Notes under the pieces: generated by a model | What the model was told of the DNA's origin: nothing | What the model saw: the letters and a program-made list of their open reading frames with translations, nothing else | The model's database searches: none | Part shown: piece after piece, positions 5,750 to 8,331 of the stretch | Layout: each line of letters begins with the position of its first letter | Position numbering within the stretch: position 1 is the first letter of the stretch | Assembly: GCA_947505995.1 (NCBI GenBank) | Contig: CANNNB010000099.1 | Location: forward strand, 1 to 8,331 | Origin: Comamonadaceae bacterium | GTDB taxonomy: Bacteria; Pseudomonadota; Gammaproteobacteria; Burkholderiales; Burkholderiaceae | DNA: 8,331 bases | Direction: 5' to 3' | Made by a program: the position numbers and the translations under genes

Positions 5750-7367
5750 GCGGCCTCCCGGTTTCATCTGTGCGGCCATCGGCATCAAAGCGTCGGCCTT
5801 CGGGCACATCTTCAACAGCGACCTGCAAACGCGCAGACAACTCTTGCAATGTGATTGCAATTCGTTTGGCGGAATTTCTCAAGCCAATGACTTGCGTCAT
5901 CAAGATTTCAATTTCGTGACCATCGCCTGCGGCCTCCACTTGCTGCAAACTGTCTTTCAGCAAAGATACAGAGCGGCCTAAATCTCTGGCCGTCACAAAC
6001 ACTGTTTGAACCGCTTCAGTGGTGAAGGACAAATCGTAAACCAAGTTTTCGTGGGTTTGACCACTGCTAAATTGAAGGTGAATGTTCAGCAGTTTTTCAC
6101 GCAGCAAATTCAAATCACTTTCAAGCTCAACTTGCATACGTGATGCTGCACCCCAAGCTTGCGCTTCTAAAGTTTTTGGGGGTGCGTCTGCTGGGGCTTT
6201 AATGGCTTGCTGCATGCCCTTGAGCTTGTCAATGACCAGTGCAAACTCGGCCGACAAAGCTTCAATTCGAGTCACGGCATTTGCCAAAGGCGCATCGACA
6301 GAACGCACTGCCGTTTCCAACTGCTGCGAGACAGTTAGCCAACGCCTGGACAACCCTTGCAGTTGCTGGCGTCTGGCCACATAACCGGTCCCTGCAACAG
6401 CCAAACCCAGCACCATCATGCAAACGCATGCCAACAAACCTTCAGAAATTGTGCCGGGAAAAGCCAAGCGCGACCAATGCCAAGGGGGCTCCGCCACAAT
6501 GGCCTTGGGCACTGACGGCAACTGGCCTACACCGTTTTGCAAACGCTCTTGCGCCAAAACAACCTGGCCCCATGCGTCGTCTGTTTTTCGAATGGTTTGC
6601 ATCAAATCATTTTTCACCAACAGCGCCACCAACTCTTTGGCCACCTTAGCTCGAGCAGGATCTTCAGCTTGTTTGGCCTCCATCTCAAGCGCATCCAATT
6701 GACCATTGATTTCACGCCATTTCAACTGGCCTTTGGCCAAAGTAGCCCACGTTAATTTGGGCGTTGCCAATGGCGTGAGGGAAGTTGCGGTGGCAGTACC
6801 GGCAGCAACAGGCACCTCTACCAGAGCCCAGTCTGAAATGGCCGTGAAAAAACCTCGCCCTGCCGAGCCCTCAGCCAATTGCTTGGGATTGACAGGGCCT
6901 TTGGGCTTGTACAAACCTACTAGCAAATCCCGCACGCGAAAATAACTGAGCAATGATTCTTGCGCATCGGTCAGTATTTTGAGATCGTCCAACAAGACAT
7001 TGACTTTGCCAGGCCACGTCAAGGGATCTTTAGTGTCAGGCGGTAAATTCAACCCGCGGGCAGCCAACTGGCCAAATTCAAGCAAAGGTGCATTCACCAT
7101 AGCCAGTTGCTCAAAGACCTCTGTGTTTAATTCTTGCTCAGGGGCCACAGAAGTGGACAAACGACTCACCACTTCCAACACTTTGGCGTGAGCCCCCGTC
7201 ATTTTTTCTTGTGATTTGTCTGGCGGTGGCGTTTCAAAGTTGGCACCCATCCAAACACTGACCATGAGCGCTAGGGTGGTGACCCAAATAAGCAGCAGCA
7301 ACCATGACCATACACCGCCCCTCAGGTCTTGGTTGACCTGAGCACTGAGTTTGCGGGTCTCAAGCAT
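5730..7367 (-). CDS. PilJ-like two-TM receptor with shortened, degenerate signalling domain
   Basis: 545 aa. It has a short cytoplasmic start, TM1 at about 19-41, a large periplasmic region (about 42-307), TM2 at about 308-331 and a cytoplasmic helical region of about 210 residues. This is the layout of a chemoreceptor. The first periplasmic part (about 58-150) resembles the PilJ ligand-binding module: VLEVVSRLSTSV matches the MRxLSQRLAKxA helix, followed by a PP-containing loop and DDLKILTDAQESLLSYFR. The cytoplasmic part is long-helix, coiled-coil-like (about 345-515), but the near-invariant chemoreceptor tip (E-AARAGE-GRGFAVVA type) is absent, and the domain is roughly 100 residues shorter than in PilJ. 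It could be a receptor-derived scaffold or sensor that no longer drives a CheA kinase. The ATG at 7367 has a GGAGG site and overlaps the CheW-like gene by eight bases. Confidence 0.5.
   Translation of the reverse strand: MLETRKLSAQVNQDLRGGVWSWLLLLIWVTTLALMVSVWMGANFETPPPDKSQEKMTGAHAKVLEVVSRLSTSVAPEQELNTEVFEQLAMVNAPLLEFGQLAARGLNLPPDTKDPLTWPGKVNVLLDDLKILTDAQESLLSYFRVRDLLVGLYKPKGPVNPKQLAEGSAGRGFFTAISDWALVEVPVAAGTATATSLTPLATPKLTWATLAKGQLKWREINGQLDALEMEAKQAEDPARAKVAKELVALLVKNDLMQTIRKTDDAWGQVVLAQERLQNGVGQLPSVPKAIVAEPPWHWSRLAFPGTISEGLLACVCMMVLGLAVAGTGYVARRQQLQGLSRRWLTVSQQLETAVRSVDAPLANAVTRIEALSAEFALVIDKLKGMQQAIKAPADAPPKTLEAQAWGAASRMQVELESDLNLLREKLLNIHLQFSSGQTHENLVYDLSFTTEAVQTVFVTARDLGRSVSLLKDSLQQVEAAGDGHEIEILMTQVIGLRNSAKRIAITLQELSARLQVAVEDVPEGRRFDADGRTDETGRPRVNQPI
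5754..5759 (-). promoter_or_regulatory. Ribosome binding site fixing the GTG start at 5749
   Basis: On the minus strand GGGAGG stands four bases before the GTG at 5749. It lies inside the coding region of the upstream PilJ-like gene, giving a 20-base gene overlap. No comparable site precedes the longer alternatives. Confidence 0.65.
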
Positions 7368-7800
7368 GAATGCCTCCGCGAGGCTGGATCAAGTACCAAT
7401 CTTGCCCGTCGTGGTGTACAAATTCTGATTTCAATTCATCCCAAAAGGGACCCAGAACTTGGTGAACGCGACAACCCAAGGGGGAACCGCTAGGAACATT
7501 CAAAATAAGCGCCCATCGAAACTCTTCTTGTTCAAGGCCAGGAACAACTGGCGAGCCTAATTCGAAGCAATCTTCGAAAGAACGCATGAAGACTGGCGCA
7601 CCGTCGTGGACTTCAACGTCTAAATAAGGGTGCTGGGGATCGGCTTCTGTTTGGGCAGCCTTGAAAACAGCCGCAACCAAGGAAACAGGCAAGGCATAAA
7701 AGCCCCCTTGCCACTGAACACCGATCCATTGGACCGAAGGCCCTCGAGAAGATGGCGTTTGAATCACGCTGGGATCAGTAGGAATCTGCATAGATAGCAC
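7360..7800 (-). CDS. CheW/PilI-like small protein
   Basis: 146 aa from the GTG at 7800; an in-frame ATG at 7791 would give 143 aa. Neither has a good ribosome site, so the start is uncertain. The overall pattern is CheW-like and closest to PilI. SVQWIGVQWQGGFYALPVSL (22-41) matches the first strands (xGIGFxxGGRFFxxPxxxV); VHDGAPVFMRSFEDCFELG corresponds to VRGRLLPIMDLxxFLG; WALILNVPSGSPLGCRVHQV then LGPFWDELKS corresponds to the second barrel with its V-D-V-G strand; WYLIQPRG is the last strand. The NLRG-type motif used to contact CheA and receptors is replaced by VHDG. The role is presumably structural coupling between the neighbouring receptor-like and ChpA-like proteins, but this is inference. 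It is the first gene of the minus-strand unit. The family call rests on pattern and context and could be wrong. Confidence 0.5.
   Translation of the reverse strand: MLSMQIPTDPSVIQTPSSRGPSVQWIGVQWQGGFYALPVSLVAAVFKAAQTEADPQHPYLDVEVHDGAPVFMRSFEDCFELGSPVVPGLEQEEFRWALILNVPSGSPLGCRVHQVLGPFWDELKSEFVHHDGQDWYLIQPRGGIHA
7373..7377 (-). promoter_or_regulatory. Strong ribosome binding site of the PilJ-like gene
   Basis: On the minus strand GGAGG lies five bases before the ATG at 7367 and inside the end of the CheW-like gene. It fixes the start and shows the two genes overlap. Confidence 0.65.
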
Positions 7801-8032
7801 TCATTCTAATGCCGTCTCGCACGTTTCCCCGAATGAAAAAGCCTCTGAATCAGACAAAACGCCACACCCACCTTGGGCTGTTTCTTCAGGAAATAGCGCC
7901 ATGGCGGAGACATTTTCATTTTCTTGAATGCGTCAATATGACCTCACTCAATGGTTTACCTTGATTCATGCAACTTGGATTTGAGGTAAAAATATCAGAC
8001 CCCCTGCATCAACAGCCATCTGAAGGAAAGAA
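7801..8032. other. Divergent intergenic region with inverted repeats
   Basis: 232 bases separate the minus-strand operon from the plus-strand hydrolase gene, so promoters for both should be here. No strong sigma-70, sigma-54 or sigma-28 consensus was found on either strand. Visible structures are a 10-base palindrome CGCCATGGCG at 7897-7906, an imperfect stem with arms at 7878-7884 and 7890-7896, and a 7-bp inverted repeat at 7955-7990. No open frame that looks like a gene is present. Confidence 0.5.
7955..7990. repeat. 7-bp inverted repeat, possible operator
   Basis: TTTACCT at 7955-7961 and AGGTAAA at 7984-7990 are perfect reverse complements separated by 22 bases, with a centre-to-centre distance of 29 bases, about 40-80 bases upstream of the hydrolase start. 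The spacing is near three helical turns, so it could be a paired operator half-site. Chance cannot be excluded for arms this short. Confidence 0.25.
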
Positions 8033-8331
8033 ATGATCGAAGAGAACATTGATATTCAAACTGCCAACGGTTCTATGAACACCTTTGTCGTCTTTCCCGA
8101 GGAAGACGGCCCTCACCCTGTCGTTTTCTTTTTGATGGACGCACCCGGTAAGCGAGAAGAGCTGCACGACATGGCCCGCAGATTGGCCAGCGTGGGTTAT
8201 TTTGTTGTTTTACCCAACCTCTACTATCGACGCAGCCGAGATTTTTATCTGAAAGAACGCACGCCCGAAGCCATGGAAGTGATGTTCGGACACATGGCCA
8301 CATTGAACGCTCAGACCAGTCAAACAGACAC
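8033..8331 (+). CDS. Dienelactone hydrolase family protein, N-terminal part (3' truncated)
   Basis: An open frame from the ATG at 8033 to the end of the window encodes 99 residues and continues beyond it. An AAGGA site at 8023-8027, five bases upstream, supports the start. The first strands and helix follow the alpha/beta-hydrolase fold of the DLH family: residues 28-40 (HPVVFFLMDAPGK), then REELHDMARRLASVGYFVVL and PNLYYR (to 66). In the reference enzyme the residue in the MDAPG position is the active-site Glu of QEIFG; here it is Asp36, as I recall for a subgroup of these hydrolases. The catalytic Cys and His would lie downstream and cannot be judged. The substrate is unknown, and the gene is probably unrelated to motility. 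Confidence 0.8.
   Translation, partial: MIEENIDIQTANGSMNTFVVFPEEDGPHPVVFFLMDAPGKREELHDMARRLASVGYFVVLPNLYYRRSRDFYLKERTPEAMEVMFGHMATLNAQTSQTD

Noticed and set aside
5750..5860. Longer N-terminus for the ChpA-like gene from an ATG at 5860.
   Set aside because: It would overlap the PilJ-like gene by 131 bases and lacks a ribosome site, whereas the GTG at 5749 has GGGAGG at ideal distance.
8073..8303. A minus-strand open frame of 76 codons at the right end.
   Set aside because: It is antisense to the dienelactone-hydrolase-like frame, which has clear family motifs and a ribosome site.

Overview
The window is a flagellar gene region from a Gram-negative bacterium. It is most likely a betaproteobacterium of the Burkholderiales, and a Comamonadaceae-like freshwater lineage would fit. 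That placement is inferred from protein style, the gene order flhA-flhF-flhG-like-fliA, and base composition that looks near 50% G+C by eye. No marker gene fixes the genus.

Plus strand, left part (1-3126): the 3' end of flhA (export-gate protein), then flhF (SRP-type GTPase for flagellar placement), a FlhG-like gene that has lost its ATP-binding P-loop, and fliA (sigma-28). The last three genes are packed with a 1-base overlap and a 1-base gap, so they look like one transcription unit. 

Minus strand, middle and right part (7800 down to 3175): six co-directional genes with overlapping or very short junctions. In transcription order they are a CheW/PilI-like protein, a two-TM PilJ-like receptor, a ChpA-N/FimL-like protein, flgA (P-ring chaperone), flgM (anti-sigma-28) and flgN (hook-junction chaperone). 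The first three follow the order of the pilI-pilJ-chpA genes of the type IV pilus chemosensory system. Each, however, lacks the residues normally needed for signalling: no receptor hairpin tip, no phosphorylatable His at the expected Hpt position, no visible kinase ATP-binding boxes, and no NLRG-type motif in the CheW-like protein. This apparently repurposed or decaying chemosensory-like module, welded to flgAMN, is the most unusual thing in the window.

The two units converge at about 3127-3174, so sigma-28 and its anti-sigma factor lie within about 0.5 kb of each other on opposite strands. To the right, a 232-base divergent intergenic region (7801-8032) holds an inverted repeat and precedes a plus-strand dienelactone-hydrolase-family gene that runs off the window. 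No RNA genes, mobile elements, CRISPR arrays or canonical rho-independent terminators were seen.
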